Assembly (NCBI RefSeq): GCF_002502735.1
Contig: NZ_DAQC01000006.1
Coordinates: forward strand, 186,001 to 250,000
Source: Methanoregula sp. UBA64
Lineage (GTDB): Archaea; Halobacteriota; Methanomicrobia; Methanomicrobiales; Methanospirillaceae
DNA: 64,000 nucleotides
Direction: 5' to 3'
Position numbers and translations under genes: made by a program. Numbering within the stretch: the first letter of the stretch is position 1; each line of letters starts with the position of its first letter. This document shows positions 26,532 to 34,551 of the stretch, in pieces. A model generated the notes under the pieces. The model was not told where the DNA came from, did no database searches, and saw only the letters and a list, made by a program, of their open reading frames with translations.

Positions 26532-28250
26532 ATGCGCTTCTTCATTCCCGAATGGGACGACCGGGTAGACCCCGGTTATAATTTTTTAACAGATACCCAT
26601 TCGGCATTACATACTGCGAGTCCCATGGAAAATGATTCCTATATGTGGGATATCTTCGGTAGAGAGAATCTCCCGTTTGATGGAGTACTTGTCTCTATTG
26701 TAACCCTTCTACAAAATACGAAAAAATATCAATCTATTCGTGATAAAGGGATCCACAATTTCTTAGGACTATCTCATGATTTCCCAATTCTTGCAGACTG
26801 TGGCGCATTTTCGTATATTGATCAAGAAACACCCCCTTACAAAACGCCTGATGTCTTAAAACTATATTCTGATTTAGGCTTTAATTACGGTGTAAGTATT
26901 GATCACCTTGTTGTACCGATGTATGCTGACCAAAATCAACAGAGAATTGATGTCACTTATAAGAATGGTATTGAGGCTTATTCAGAATGGAAAAAGAAAT
27001 ACAAAGAAAATTTTCAATTGATTGCAGCGGTACAGGGTGCCGAAATAAGTGATTATATTTCAATGTTTGATAAGTTCTATCGGAAGGGAATTAGGCACTT
27101 TGCGTTTGGTGGTTTAGTACGCGCACAGACGCCTTTTATCATTCAATTGATCAACGCATTGATAGAAAACATCAAAAATACAAACAAAAAACCAGAGTTC
27201 TTCCATTTTTTTGGAGTATCTCGATATTTCCTATTTCCAAAATTTCAAGAACTTGAGGATATGAGCATCCCTACATCATTTGATTCTGCCTCTTATCTTC
27301 GAAAAGCCTGGCTCACTTCAGCACATACGGAATTTAACTATATTGATCAATCATTGACGGGTTATTCTGCAATTCGTATTCCCTCAAAACTTACAAAAGA
27401 AGAATTAAAGATCATCACACCAGAAGAATATGAAATCTTATCGCGTAACTGTCTCGATGTTTTAAGAAGATATGACCATCGTAATCTATCTCTTAAAGAA
27501 ACAATGGTTGAATTGAAAAAATTTGTTGAACAAATTCATGAGGACCCTGTAATTTTACAATATTACGAACGAACTTTGAAGGCTCGTCCTTGGAAAAAAT
27601 GCCCATGCCCAATATGTAAAGATATAGGGATTGATGTCGCGATATTCCGTGGGAACAATCGCAATCGTCGGCGAGGTTTTCATAATGTGTACACATTCGG
27701 GAAAATTTTGGAGGATATGTCAAAATGGGAAGAATGCAGAAAAAAAGAAATCGCAAAACTTCTCCCCTCCCTCGAACGATCTAATCTTGACTTTTTAAGG
27801 GATAAAAAAAACGTTTTAATTATAACTGGTTGTTCGAAAAACAAACTAAATTGCCTCGCCGCATCAAATGGTGGCGTGAAGGCAGAGGAGCTTTATCAAG
27901 GCACTCTCTTTAAAAAAGTCAGAGCTTATGCTGAAGCAATGCGGTTCGATTATCGTATTATTTCTGCAAAACATGGGTTAATCCCCCCCGATTTTAATCT
28001 TACAACCTATGATCAACGGTTGAATACTATTTGTGATGTGGAAAAAATTCGGCCCGAAGTTGAAATGAAACTTATGCAAGATCTCTTAAAATATGACCTA
28101 ATTGTAGTAATTGCCGGGGAAAAATATCGATTGGTCGTTGGAAATTTAATTAATAACCGATTTAGATTTCTCAAAGCAAAAGGCATTGGTGAGATGATTA
28201 AAATAGTCTCAAACGCTACTCCGAAAAACAAAAAGATATCTGACTTTTAG
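26532..28250 (+). CDS. dpdA: DpdA-like DNA 7-deazaguanine transglycosylase with C-terminal DUF6884-like domain
   Basis: A 572-residue TGT-fold protein resembling DpdA, which in the Salmonella Dpd system exchanges guanine in DNA for preQ0. The start MRFFIPEWDDRVDPGYNF is characteristic. Active-site counterparts are LADCGAFSYI (Asp near 91), SIDHLVVP, FAFGGL and SFDSASYL (Asp near 250). The zinc site is CPCPIC at residues 357-362 with a histidine in FHNVYTF. From about residue 420 a second domain (LIITGCSKNKLN, then ELYQGTLFKK and IISAKHGLIPPD) matches DUF6884. Its substrate preQ0 would come from queC-queE-queD at 3.9-5.6 kb. Confidence 0.87.
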   Translation: MRFFIPEWDDRVDPGYNFLTDTHSALHTASPMENDSYMWDIFGRENLPFDGVLVSIVTLLQNTKKYQSIRDKGIHNFLGLSHDFPILADCGAFSYIDQETPPYKTPDVLKLYSDLGFNYGVSIDHLVVPMYADQNQQRIDVTYKNGIEAYSEWKKKYKENFQLIAAVQGAEISDYISMFDKFYRKGIRHFAFGGLVRAQTPFIIQLINALIENIKNTNKKPEFFHFFGVSRYFLFPKFQELEDMSIPTSFDSASYLRKAWLTSAHTEFNYIDQSLTGYSAIRIPSKLTKEELKIITPEEYEILSRNCLDVLRRYDHRNLSLKETMVELKKFVEQIHEDPVILQYYERTLKARPWKKCPCPICKDIGIDVAIFRGNNRNRRRGFHNVYTFGKILEDMSKWEECRKKEIAKLLPSLERSNLDFLRDKKNVLIITGCSKNKLNCLAASNGGVKAEELYQGTLFKKVRAYAEAMRFDYRIISAKHGLIPPDFNLTTYDQRLNTICDVEKIRPEVEMKLMQDLLKYDLIVVIAGEKYRLVVGNLINNRFRFLKAKGIGEMIKIVSNATPKNKKISDF

Positions 28251-28297
28251 ATCGAAATCCTATTAATAATATTAAAATAAATTATCCCTCATCCATT

Positions 28298-29047
28298 ATG
28301 AATGATAATGCTGGGGAGTGCCAAAATTTAAAAAACACAGTTGATGAATTAACCCGATACCGATTGAAATGTATTTTGACGGAATATAAAGCCTTACGAG
28401 ATGAGATTATTAAATGTTCAGATCGACAGCTTTCTCTATTTTACTATTTAGTTTTAATATTAACTGCTTTTTATGGGATTATGGGAACGGCTTATGTTTC
28501 AGGTCATGACTTGTTTTTTTTGTTAATTCTCATTCCGTTTTATGCTTCTCCTTTTATTCTTCGATATTCTTGGGAACAATATAACACCGCAGTTATAGGG
28601 AAATATATCTCCGATGAAATTGAAGCTAGACGGATCCCTGACTTGCTTGGAGAAAGATCTTCTGCAAATAAAAAGCGATTTGACAAATATTGGATCGGTT
28701 GGCAGCACTACTGGGATGATGTAGGATGGCAACCAAATATAGTATTTAGTGTTTATAAGAAACACACCGCTGTATTAATATTATTGTTTATCTCCTTTAG
28801 CCCTGCAATGATCTATCCATTTTATTATCTTGGTTTAAACTATCATCAGTTGATTAGTCAAGGTATTGTGGGATATCTTATTATCGTAGGGGATATTGGT
28901 ATTTTTGCGGCGCTTTGTATCCTTTTGTGGATTATTTATAGTTCAATCTTAAAATATGAAAAAATGTCCGCTAAACTAAAATCCCGGGAGAACGAGTCTC
29001 AGTTTTTTCCCAATGATTCTAATAATGAAAAACGCGGTATCCCTTAA
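28298..29047 (+). CDS. Four-helix membrane protein at the end of the island
   Basis: A 249-residue protein with two pairs of hydrophobic segments: residues about 47-66 and 70-86, then about 156-178 and 187-215. An N-terminal cytoplasmic helix (residues 10-40) and a polar C-terminus flank them. Between the pairs is a charged region with a WIGWQHYWDDVGW motif. The layout resembles small membrane effectors in defence islands, but no family was recognised. It has the same AT-rich base use as its neighbours and lies 47 bases after the DpdA-like gene. Confidence 0.65.
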   Translation: MNDNAGECQNLKNTVDELTRYRLKCILTEYKALRDEIIKCSDRQLSLFYYLVLILTAFYGIMGTAYVSGHDLFFLLILIPFYASPFILRYSWEQYNTAVIGKYISDEIEARRIPDLLGERSSANKKRFDKYWIGWQHYWDDVGWQPNIVFSVYKKHTAVLILLFISFSPAMIYPFYYLGLNYHQLISQGIVGYLIIVGDIGIFAALCILLWIIYSSILKYEKMSAKLKSRENESQFFPNDSNNEKRGIP

Positions 29048-29053
29048 CAAATT

Positions 29054-29179
29054 TCAAAATATGTAGTTGTGCCTTTCGTATGTGTCTAAATCTCCACCAC
29101 AGTCCCCGATGATATCTGCATGAATTTCAATTATTTCTTGGGCTATGTGCGTATTTTTAGATGATTTGAAAATCTTCAT
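29054..29179 (-). pseudogene. Remnant of a Doc-family gene
   Basis: A 41-residue frame contains IAQEIIEIHADIIGDCGGDL, which aligns with SREIIEIHADILRDFGGTPG of the intact doc at 18.3 kb. The Fic catalytic motif and everything after it are missing. It lies just beyond the last island gene. Confidence 0.6.
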
Positions 29180-29270
29180 GAGTCACGGAACCGGATCAAT
29201 GTTTAAATTTTGTTCCCCCACTGTGGCAAAAATTTCCGGATCGGCCGCACGGGACAATCAAATCCCCGTC

Positions 29271-29528
29271 TCATTCCTCTTTCCCCTCAATTATATTGAC
29301 AACTTTCTTCCCAACATCAGTAATTCTGTAATAACGACCCATCCGCTCATCTGGTGTCAAACACTCCACGAGTCCTTTTTCAGTAAGTTCGATAATTGCC
29401 CTGCTGATTGTTGAGCGTTCGATATCCAATTGTTTGGCAAGATCTGTCGGAGAATTGGGTTTGGCGAGAGCTTGGAGTACTTTTTTCCTGACTCTCCCCC
29501 GGCCAACAAAACTTACCAGGTCATACAT
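29271..29528 (-). CDS. Archaeal winged-helix transcriptional regulator
   Basis: An 85-residue single-domain regulator. The helix-turn-helix reads NSPTDLAKQLDIERSTISRAI and the wing LVECLTPDERMGRYYRITD. It resembles ArsR/MarR-type archaeal regulators with no ligand domain. The base composition is intermediate between the island and the host. An AT-rich stretch upstream (ACACATATTAAATACG) probably carries its promoter. The target is unknown; the nearest candidates are the island and the PIN/XRE module. Confidence 0.8.
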   Translation of the reverse strand: MYDLVSFVGRGRVRKKVLQALAKPNSPTDLAKQLDIERSTISRAIIELTEKGLVECLTPDERMGRYYRITDVGKKVVNIIEGKEE

Positions 29529-29633
29529 CTAGTCAGAATGGGGAAAAATGTGTGATGAATTTACGTAGTAAACACATATTAAATACGTAGCAAATTATTT
29601 CCCGCTGCGCGCCGAAATACTTCCCCGGTGTCT

Positions 29634-29652
29634 GGTGACAAGTTTCGTCACC
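29634..29652. repeat. Inverted repeat in a non-coding gap
   Basis: GGTGAC and GTCACC are perfect arms around a 7-base loop. The gap 29529-29827 otherwise holds no convincing gene; a minus-strand frame ending at 29658 reads protein-like (LVRFSRKNPDAFVNYD) and may be a C-terminal gene remnant. Confidence 0.35.
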
Positions 29653-29827
29653 CCGGATCAATACACCAAACCTTGGCGCTTATCCCCCGGCTGTAATACG
29701 TCGTAGTTGACAAAAGCGTCCGGGTTTTTCCGGGAAAATCTCACCAGCCACCGGACTTTTAGCATGCGCTCGGGCGTGGGGGCGGTAAGCCCATTTTCAA
29801 ACGTTCTGTTAAAAAAAAATCCCGCCG

Positions 29828-30325
29828 TTATTTTCGCCAGTGGGCGATCCGCTCTTTGCACTCCTTTTTTGGCAGGTAACTGTTGTGGCCAATAACCTGC
29901 TCTAAGGCTATGGCTGCTTCAAGTTCAGTGATAAGTTCATCATGAATTAGATAGTCAAGGATCCACAAAATCCCGTGGACTTCGACCCTGGAAGACTGAG
30001 CAAACGTCCTGAGTGCATCATCGCCGGTAAGGAGAATTGTTTCCAGGTCACGAGCCAGCAGGAATGCGGAAATATCGTAAACGGAGAGATTTTTATGATC
30101 ACGGCGGAGCTGGAGCAGTGCTTCAGTCTGCGGGCCGGATAAATCCCTTTTTTCAAGACCCGCCTTTTCGAACAGGGAAAATGGCGGATTAATGAGTTCC
30201 CTGTCTGCGATAAGATCGCTTGTTACAAAGATGATGGGGAGATGGAACACTTCGCGTACGATTCCCCCATGAGAGACATCGAAGAGGATACCAGCATCAA
30301 TCACACACGGGAATGGGGAATCCAT
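29828..30325 (-). CDS. PIN-like domain protein, probable toxin of an XRE-ImmA module
   Basis: A 165-residue protein of the PIN fold (DUF3368-like). Acidic positions are VIDAGILFDV near residue 9, SVYDISAFLL near residue 85 and LTGDDALRTF near residue 99. It overlaps the upstream XRE-ImmA gene by 29 bases, an arrangement known from two-gene PIN/ImmA-type modules. Ribonuclease activity is inferred from the fold. A hydrophobic-aromatic C-terminal half (WILDYLIHDELITELEAA) may bind the partner. Confidence 0.75.
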   Translation of the reverse strand: MDSPFPCVIDAGILFDVSHGGIVREVFHLPIIFVTSDLIADRELINPPFSLFEKAGLEKRDLSGPQTEALLQLRRDHKNLSVYDISAFLLARDLETILLTGDDALRTFAQSSRVEVHGILWILDYLIHDELITELEAAIALEQVIGHNSYLPKKECKERIAHWRK

Positions 30326-31361
30326 TGTGCTCCATCATCTCGCTCTGGCAGAATTGATCAAAATCCGTACCAAGGAGTTCTGCTGCCCGGGACCGGGTTA
30401 TTTTTTTCTCGATGAGTGCCCGGAAGATCAAGCGCTTCATCCGGTTCGGGCTCTCCGGTTTGGGATGATCGCCCGGTTCATTCTCCCGCCATCCGTTTGT
30501 GGTAAAAACATCAAATAACAGGCTCCATTTTGCCTCGCTGATGATGTGAAGATCGCGGGCCCGGTAAATGAGTGCCTGCATACTGATACCCCACTTGTGT
30601 TTGAGAAGATGAAGCTCGAATATGTCCAGCATCTTCCTCTTTGCCCCGAGATCCGCGATGATCCCCGGCCCCGGTGCAATGAATGCCCCGGCAAAACGGT
30701 GTGCCACAGCTTCGGTATCAAGCTCTGGGGAAATCTCCAACATAATATGGCCCAGTTCGTGGGCAAGGCTGAACCGCTGCCGGTCCCCTACAACGCCTTT
30801 TTTGACAACGATAACCGGCGTCCGCTTATCGAGAGAGAACGTCAGAGCATCAAAGTTTTCCGTACCGTCAATCTCTCCCACCTTGATCCCGTTCTGCTCA
30901 AAAATATCAATGATATTTTCAATGGGGTCCGTACCGAGTTTCCAGAAAGACCTGATATTCTGTGCTGCTATTTCTGCGTCGTCAATCGTCTGGACCCGGC
31001 GCTTCTCCTTTGGTGGCCGCCTGAACTGTTGCCGGTCTCCCACGATCTCTTCGATTTCCAGATATCTCTCGATCAGTTCTCGGATCTGCTCGTGGATCTC
31101 ATTTTCTTCCTTTTTTGGCAGGGCATCGTGGTTCCGGTACAAAGGCTTGGAAAGTTTTACTTCCGCGGTCCGGAAAAAATAATCCGGGCTGACGTCAAGC
31201 GCTTTGCTGAGGCTGATGAGAACTCCGGATCGGGGAGTGTCCTTCCCGTTCTCATATTTTGATATCGCCATTGCGCTGACACCGGCTTTTTCGGCCAGAG
31301 CCCTGAGACTGAGCCCTGCCCCGGTTCGCGCCATCTTTATCCTGTCCCCTAATTGTACCAT
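30297..31361 (-). CDS. XRE-family regulator fused to an ImmA/IrrE metallopeptidase
   Basis: A 354-residue two-domain protein. Residues 5-65 form an XRE helix-turn-helix (LSLRALAEKAGVSAMAISKYE). From about residue 130 an ImmA/IrrE domain follows, with the zinc motif HELGH near residue 204 and the third ligand probably in PELDTEAVAHRFAGAFIAPG. Such proteins repress a neighbouring toxin gene and relieve repression by proteolysis or by stress sensing. Start MVQLGDRIK is 14 bases from a 13-base-arm palindrome that is the likely operator. It is cotranscribed with the PIN gene. Confidence 0.88.
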   Translation of the reverse strand: MVQLGDRIKMARTGAGLSLRALAEKAGVSAMAISKYENGKDTPRSGVLISLSKALDVSPDYFFRTAEVKLSKPLYRNHDALPKKEENEIHEQIRELIERYLEIEEIVGDRQQFRRPPKEKRRVQTIDDAEIAAQNIRSFWKLGTDPIENIIDIFEQNGIKVGEIDGTENFDALTFSLDKRTPVIVVKKGVVGDRQRFSLAHELGHIMLEISPELDTEAVAHRFAGAFIAPGPGIIADLGAKRKMLDIFELHLLKHKWGISMQALIYRARDLHIISEAKWSLLFDVFTTNGWRENEPGDHPKPESPNRMKRLIFRALIEKKITRSRAAELLGTDFDQFCQSEMMEHNGFPIPVCD

Positions 31362-31374
31362 TTCACCCTCCCTG

Positions 31375-31417
31375 AAAGTTTACAAAATCTCTATTTTTAG
31401 AAATTTTTGTAAACTTT
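31375..31417. promoter_or_regulatory. Operator palindrome of the XRE-ImmA gene
   Basis: AAAGTTTACAAAA (31375-31387) and TTTTGTAAACTTT (31405-31417) are perfect 13-base inverted arms with a 17-base spacer. The element lies directly upstream of the XRE-ImmA start, in the expected promoter. Confidence 0.72.
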
Positions 31418-31497
31418 TGATACGTAATAGTATCCCTTGTGGATAATAAAATTATGGATGCCAAAATTACAAATAAAAAAGGGGTTCATAAAAAGGA

Positions 31498-31782
31498 TTA
31501 TTCCTCCCGGCCCCGGTCGTCTTTACAACAGGCCCGTTCTTTCTCCATCAGGTACATCAGCCATGCCGAATATATCCCGGTCCCGACAACTGCGGCCGCC
31601 ATAACGAACCAGATGATCCCGACCCCGCAGTCATCGCCCAAGAGAAAGATCAGCATACACCTGCGGAAAACCCCGAGATAAATCAGGATCAGGCAGGATA
31701 TGCTGAGGATAAACGTGCCCCCGTAGGCGGCTGTCTCAAGGTCCCGCCAGGTGATGTTGCAGTCCTGGAAATGCTTTGACAC
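31498..31782 (-). CDS. Small three-helix membrane protein, paralog A
   Basis: A 94-residue membrane protein with two clear hydrophobic segments (FILSISCLILIYLGVF and IIWFVMAAAVVGTGIYSAWL) and a charged C-terminus (EKERACCKDDRGREE). The start is GTG 31782, with GAGG 8 bases upstream. The copy at 34739-35023 has the same length, start context and nearly identical sequence. No function is known. A copy of the shared promoter box lies 81 bases upstream. Confidence 0.72.
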   Translation of the reverse strand: MSKHFQDCNITWRDLETAAYGGTFILSISCLILIYLGVFRRCMLIFLLGDDCGVGIIWFVMAAAVVGTGIYSAWLMYLMEKERACCKDDRGREE

Positions 31783-31862
31783 GGTCACTGCCTCACGGGG
31801 TATTTTCAAGGGTTTTGTTCCCGCAGGCTTACCCGCGTATGTACGAATTTGCAACCGGCATG

Positions 31863-31890
31863 TATAATGATTCTAGCTTGTACCTCTACC
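31863..31890 (-). promoter_or_regulatory. Shared promoter box, copy A
   Basis: On the minus strand it reads GGTAGAGGTACAAG then CTAGAATCATTATA. It belongs to the eight-copy family described in the findings and precedes the membrane protein at 31498-31782. Confidence 0.6.
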
Positions 31891-32036
31891 GGTCGGATCG
31901 GCACACAATCGGGCGGGAAAGGTCAGAGGAGACGGCTTGCAGGATGCCGTTTCCGGTTTGATCCATTAAAAAAACAAGGGAGAGGAACGGGAAGGCTGGG
32001 GTGCAAAGATCATCGACAGGTTATCATCTGACCCGA

Positions 32037-32240
32037 TGCATGAATTTCCTGAAATGAAGGGATTCTTTTGTCCGGAACCTGAAATACATGAGGAAATTTG
32101 CTGAAACCTGGCGTGACCCCCAATTCGTGCAGCAGGTTGCTGCACAAATACCATGGTTCCACCATTGTATAATTCTCGATAAGGTATCTGGTCTGCCAGA
32201 ACAGGAATGGTATATCCGGGAAACGATCCGGAATATGCTG
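32037..32240 (+). pseudogene. Frameshifted remnant of a YhcG (DUF1016) nuclease gene
   Basis: One frame reads HEFPEMKGFF and the next frame continues RNLKYMRKFAETW, then QQVAAQIPWFHHCIILDKV and YIRETI. Together these match the start of the DUF1016 N-terminal domain of YhcG-type PD-(D/E)XK nucleases (EFPGMKGFS, RNL, MRKF, VAQLPWGHN, YIR). A single frameshift separates the halves, and the catalytic C-terminal domain is absent. The rest of 31900-32520 holds no gene I can support. Confidence 0.7.
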
Positions 32241-32523
32241 GTAAACGACGGTAACCGGAACCTCCGATGGTACGGACCCCTCTGCAACAAAACTAAGGTG
32301 GTACTCCGGGCTGGTTTCATGGGATCTCATAAACGTGGATTTGGCAATCGCAAAAAGGATCGAGATCATAGGGTTCCCAGGACAGGATGCTATCTGCTAT
32401 TGATATCAAGGAATCATCTCCCCATGAGGAATAACGTCATTATGCGATCCTCTGTGCTTTGTAAATACAGACTTTAACCATGCCCATTGGGACAAATTTA
32501 TCCAGACATTCCTGCTTTTGGGA

Positions 32524-33195
32524 TTATTCGCTTATCCAGGTTTGTGCGTTAACAGATACCGGCCCGGATATATTGACGGGAATTGCTTCGTGAATGTCGA
32601 TATGATAGTTCCTCCCGGTTTTTCCCGGGGAAATCCCTTCAGTGGATAGGAATTCCATATCGAAAGTAATGCTTTTTGCCTCGGGACTGTCTGGTCGAAT
32701 GGTATCGGGAATGTACACTTTTGTTGTGTAATTTTTGACATTTCCGGAATTGGAGACCCTGCTTGTGTACAGGGCTACTGAATCGTTTATCACCGGCAAG
32801 AGCGTCGTATCCTCAAGCGTACTGAAATCCGCTTCACCGGATGATTTGTAAAATCTTGCCTGAAGATCCGAAAGGTCGCCGGTATTTGTTTGAAATCCGA
32901 GCATTTTTCCGTCTTTTGTCATGACCAGCACAGAAGTCCAGTTCCCGAATTTCTGGTATTGGAGGTCTTTATCAGAAAATACCTCTTTTCCATTACGAAC
33001 CGGAAGGGGAACAATAATTACGTCTCCAATTAACCCCCTGTGATCATCGAGACCTTTTACTGAAATCGTGTATGCGTCAATACTCGTCGCGGAATTTGGT
33101 TGGATCCAGAAATGGAGGAATGCAACACTCATCACGACAAAAAGTAATATCCCGGCAATTGCCACAATGTAGGTAAGTCTGTTATTCTCCGCCAT
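32524..33195 (-). CDS. Exported or membrane-anchored protein of unknown function
   Basis: A 223-residue protein with one N-terminal membrane segment (YIVAIAGILLFVVMSVAFLHF). The rest is predicted outside the cell, rich in beta-strand patterns and with several N-glycosylation-like sites (NYT, NDS, NIS). No family was recognised. GGAGG precedes the ATG by a few bases. It lies downstream of the phospholipase C/nuclease-like gene on the same strand and may be cotranscribed with it. Confidence 0.65.
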   Translation of the reverse strand: MAENNRLTYIVAIAGILLFVVMSVAFLHFWIQPNSATSIDAYTISVKGLDDHRGLIGDVIIVPLPVRNGKEVFSDKDLQYQKFGNWTSVLVMTKDGKMLGFQTNTGDLSDLQARFYKSSGEADFSTLEDTTLLPVINDSVALYTSRVSNSGNVKNYTTKVYIPDTIRPDSPEAKSITFDMEFLSTEGISPGKTGRNYHIDIHEAIPVNISGPVSVNAQTWISE

Positions 33196-33245
33196 GGGTA
33201 ATCCTCCGGTATTTTGATAAAAAATTGGGTGATGTTATCCGGTTA

Positions 33246-34178
33246 TCACCGTTTTGCATAATCAACCAGACCCATATTATATTTGAATCCCTCTAAAATG
33301 CAGTTTTTTGTGTCCTGAACCAGCGTTGGATCATGCTGCCAGTCACTGTTTGTATCCATCGTGTTCGTGATGTAACTCCGGTACTGGAGAGTATACGAAG
33401 CTAAGTTGGAGGCGGCGGTACTAACATCGGTTATGTGGTAATAATAGTAATTCGATGTTATGACATCGGAATATTCTATGTCGTTATACCATTCGTCGTT
33501 CAGGTAACTTTCATAGGCTTGATGATTGGCCGCATAAACCAGTGCATAATGGTAGGGATTAGACAGGTCTGACATGAAGTGCAAAGAATACGACAAATTC
33601 GTATAACCTGCGGTTAAATCCCCTCGATTTTTGATATGATCGCGGGCAATATTTGCATAGTTCTCTGCTTGATCCGCAGCTCCGGTAATATAATAATGAT
33701 TTGCACTGAGTGACCAACTATCCGGGACCAGCGAATTTCTTGCCATAAGATCGCAGTAATACTGCAGGACTCCCATTTTTTGGCCGGCAACCTTTGCGAG
33801 ATCATTATGAACGCCATAAGTCTCGCCCGGTGTTCCCCCCCATTGTGGCGATACTACCTGAGTTCTCCCAAGTAAAACCGAAGTTGCTCTAATCATAACC
33901 TTTTGCTGCTCATCGCTTGAAAGGTTTGATTGATTAGACCAAATTTCGTTCAATGTTGTAATTAATTCGGTTTTTTCCTGTGGTGCCAGGTTACTTTGCT
34001 GAATCCCTGCAATAATCTGATAACGTGTCTCGTTAATATCGGACGGATTGTCAGTTACCAGGTTGGGTTCACCAATTTGAATTACCGAAGTGTTACTTTC
34101 TGCATTCACCATCGGTACCATCGCCATCGCTGCGAGCAGCAGTGCCAGCAGCATGACGCCAATTTTCAATGTTTTCAT
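33246..34178 (-). CDS. Exported protein resembling zinc-dependent phospholipase C/P1 nuclease
   Basis: A 310-residue exported protein with a signal peptide (MKTLKIGVMLLALLLAAMAM, cleavage after VNA). The mature part has VHNDLAK and SLHFMSDLSNPYHYAL, resembling the histidine/aspartate metal ligands of the zinc-dependent phospholipase C and P1 nuclease fold; a WQHDPTLV segment may add more. Activity is a hypothesis. I chose ATG 34178, preceded by GAGGT. Its signal-peptide DNA is nearly identical to that of the unrelated gene at 37643. Confidence 0.68.
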   Translation of the reverse strand: MKTLKIGVMLLALLLAAMAMVPMVNAESNTSVIQIGEPNLVTDNPSDINETRYQIIAGIQQSNLAPQEKTELITTLNEIWSNQSNLSSDEQQKVMIRATSVLLGRTQVVSPQWGGTPGETYGVHNDLAKVAGQKMGVLQYYCDLMARNSLVPDSWSLSANHYYITGAADQAENYANIARDHIKNRGDLTAGYTNLSYSLHFMSDLSNPYHYALVYAANHQAYESYLNDEWYNDIEYSDVITSNYYYYHITDVSTAASNLASYTLQYRSYITNTMDTNSDWQHDPTLVQDTKNCILEGFKYNMGLVDYAKR

Positions 34179-34367
34179 GTTTTCTACCTCTGCACTTTTT
34201 TGCTTCGCCCGGAGGTACGGGAAAATCTTCACAGGATCTGGAGGAAAAAGTCCCCTGCCTTCAGGCAGACACGGGTTCATTTTGTTTTGTAAGACTGGTG
34301 TGAACCCGGACCTTCTTTTTGGGACAACCCCCCGGCTGTCCACGTTTGTGCGGGTTCGCGATGACAG

Positions 34368-34397
34368 ATATAAGGATTCTAATCCGTATGTCTACCG
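34368..34397 (-). promoter_or_regulatory. Shared promoter box, copy B
   Basis: On the minus strand it reads CGGTAGACATACGG then ATTAGAATCCTTATAT. A conserved leader element with CAGCCGGGGGGTTGTCCC lies at 34321-34340. It serves the exported protein gene that starts at 34178. Confidence 0.65.
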
Positions 34398-34551
34398 GTT
34401 TTTCGGAATCGGCAGAAGGTTGGGCGGAAAATGTTGGGGGCGGTTTGCAGGATGCCGTTTCCGGCTGGATCAATTCAAAAGACGGGAATAGCGAATAACG
34501 GTCAGGTTATCCGGGAATAACAAATCCGGAAATGTTTCATTGAAAACAGGC

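Noticed and set aside
29658..29861. A minus-strand frame with protein-like end (FSRKNPDAFVNYD)
   Set aside because: Too short and without a start or family; noted only as a possible gene remnant in the gap.
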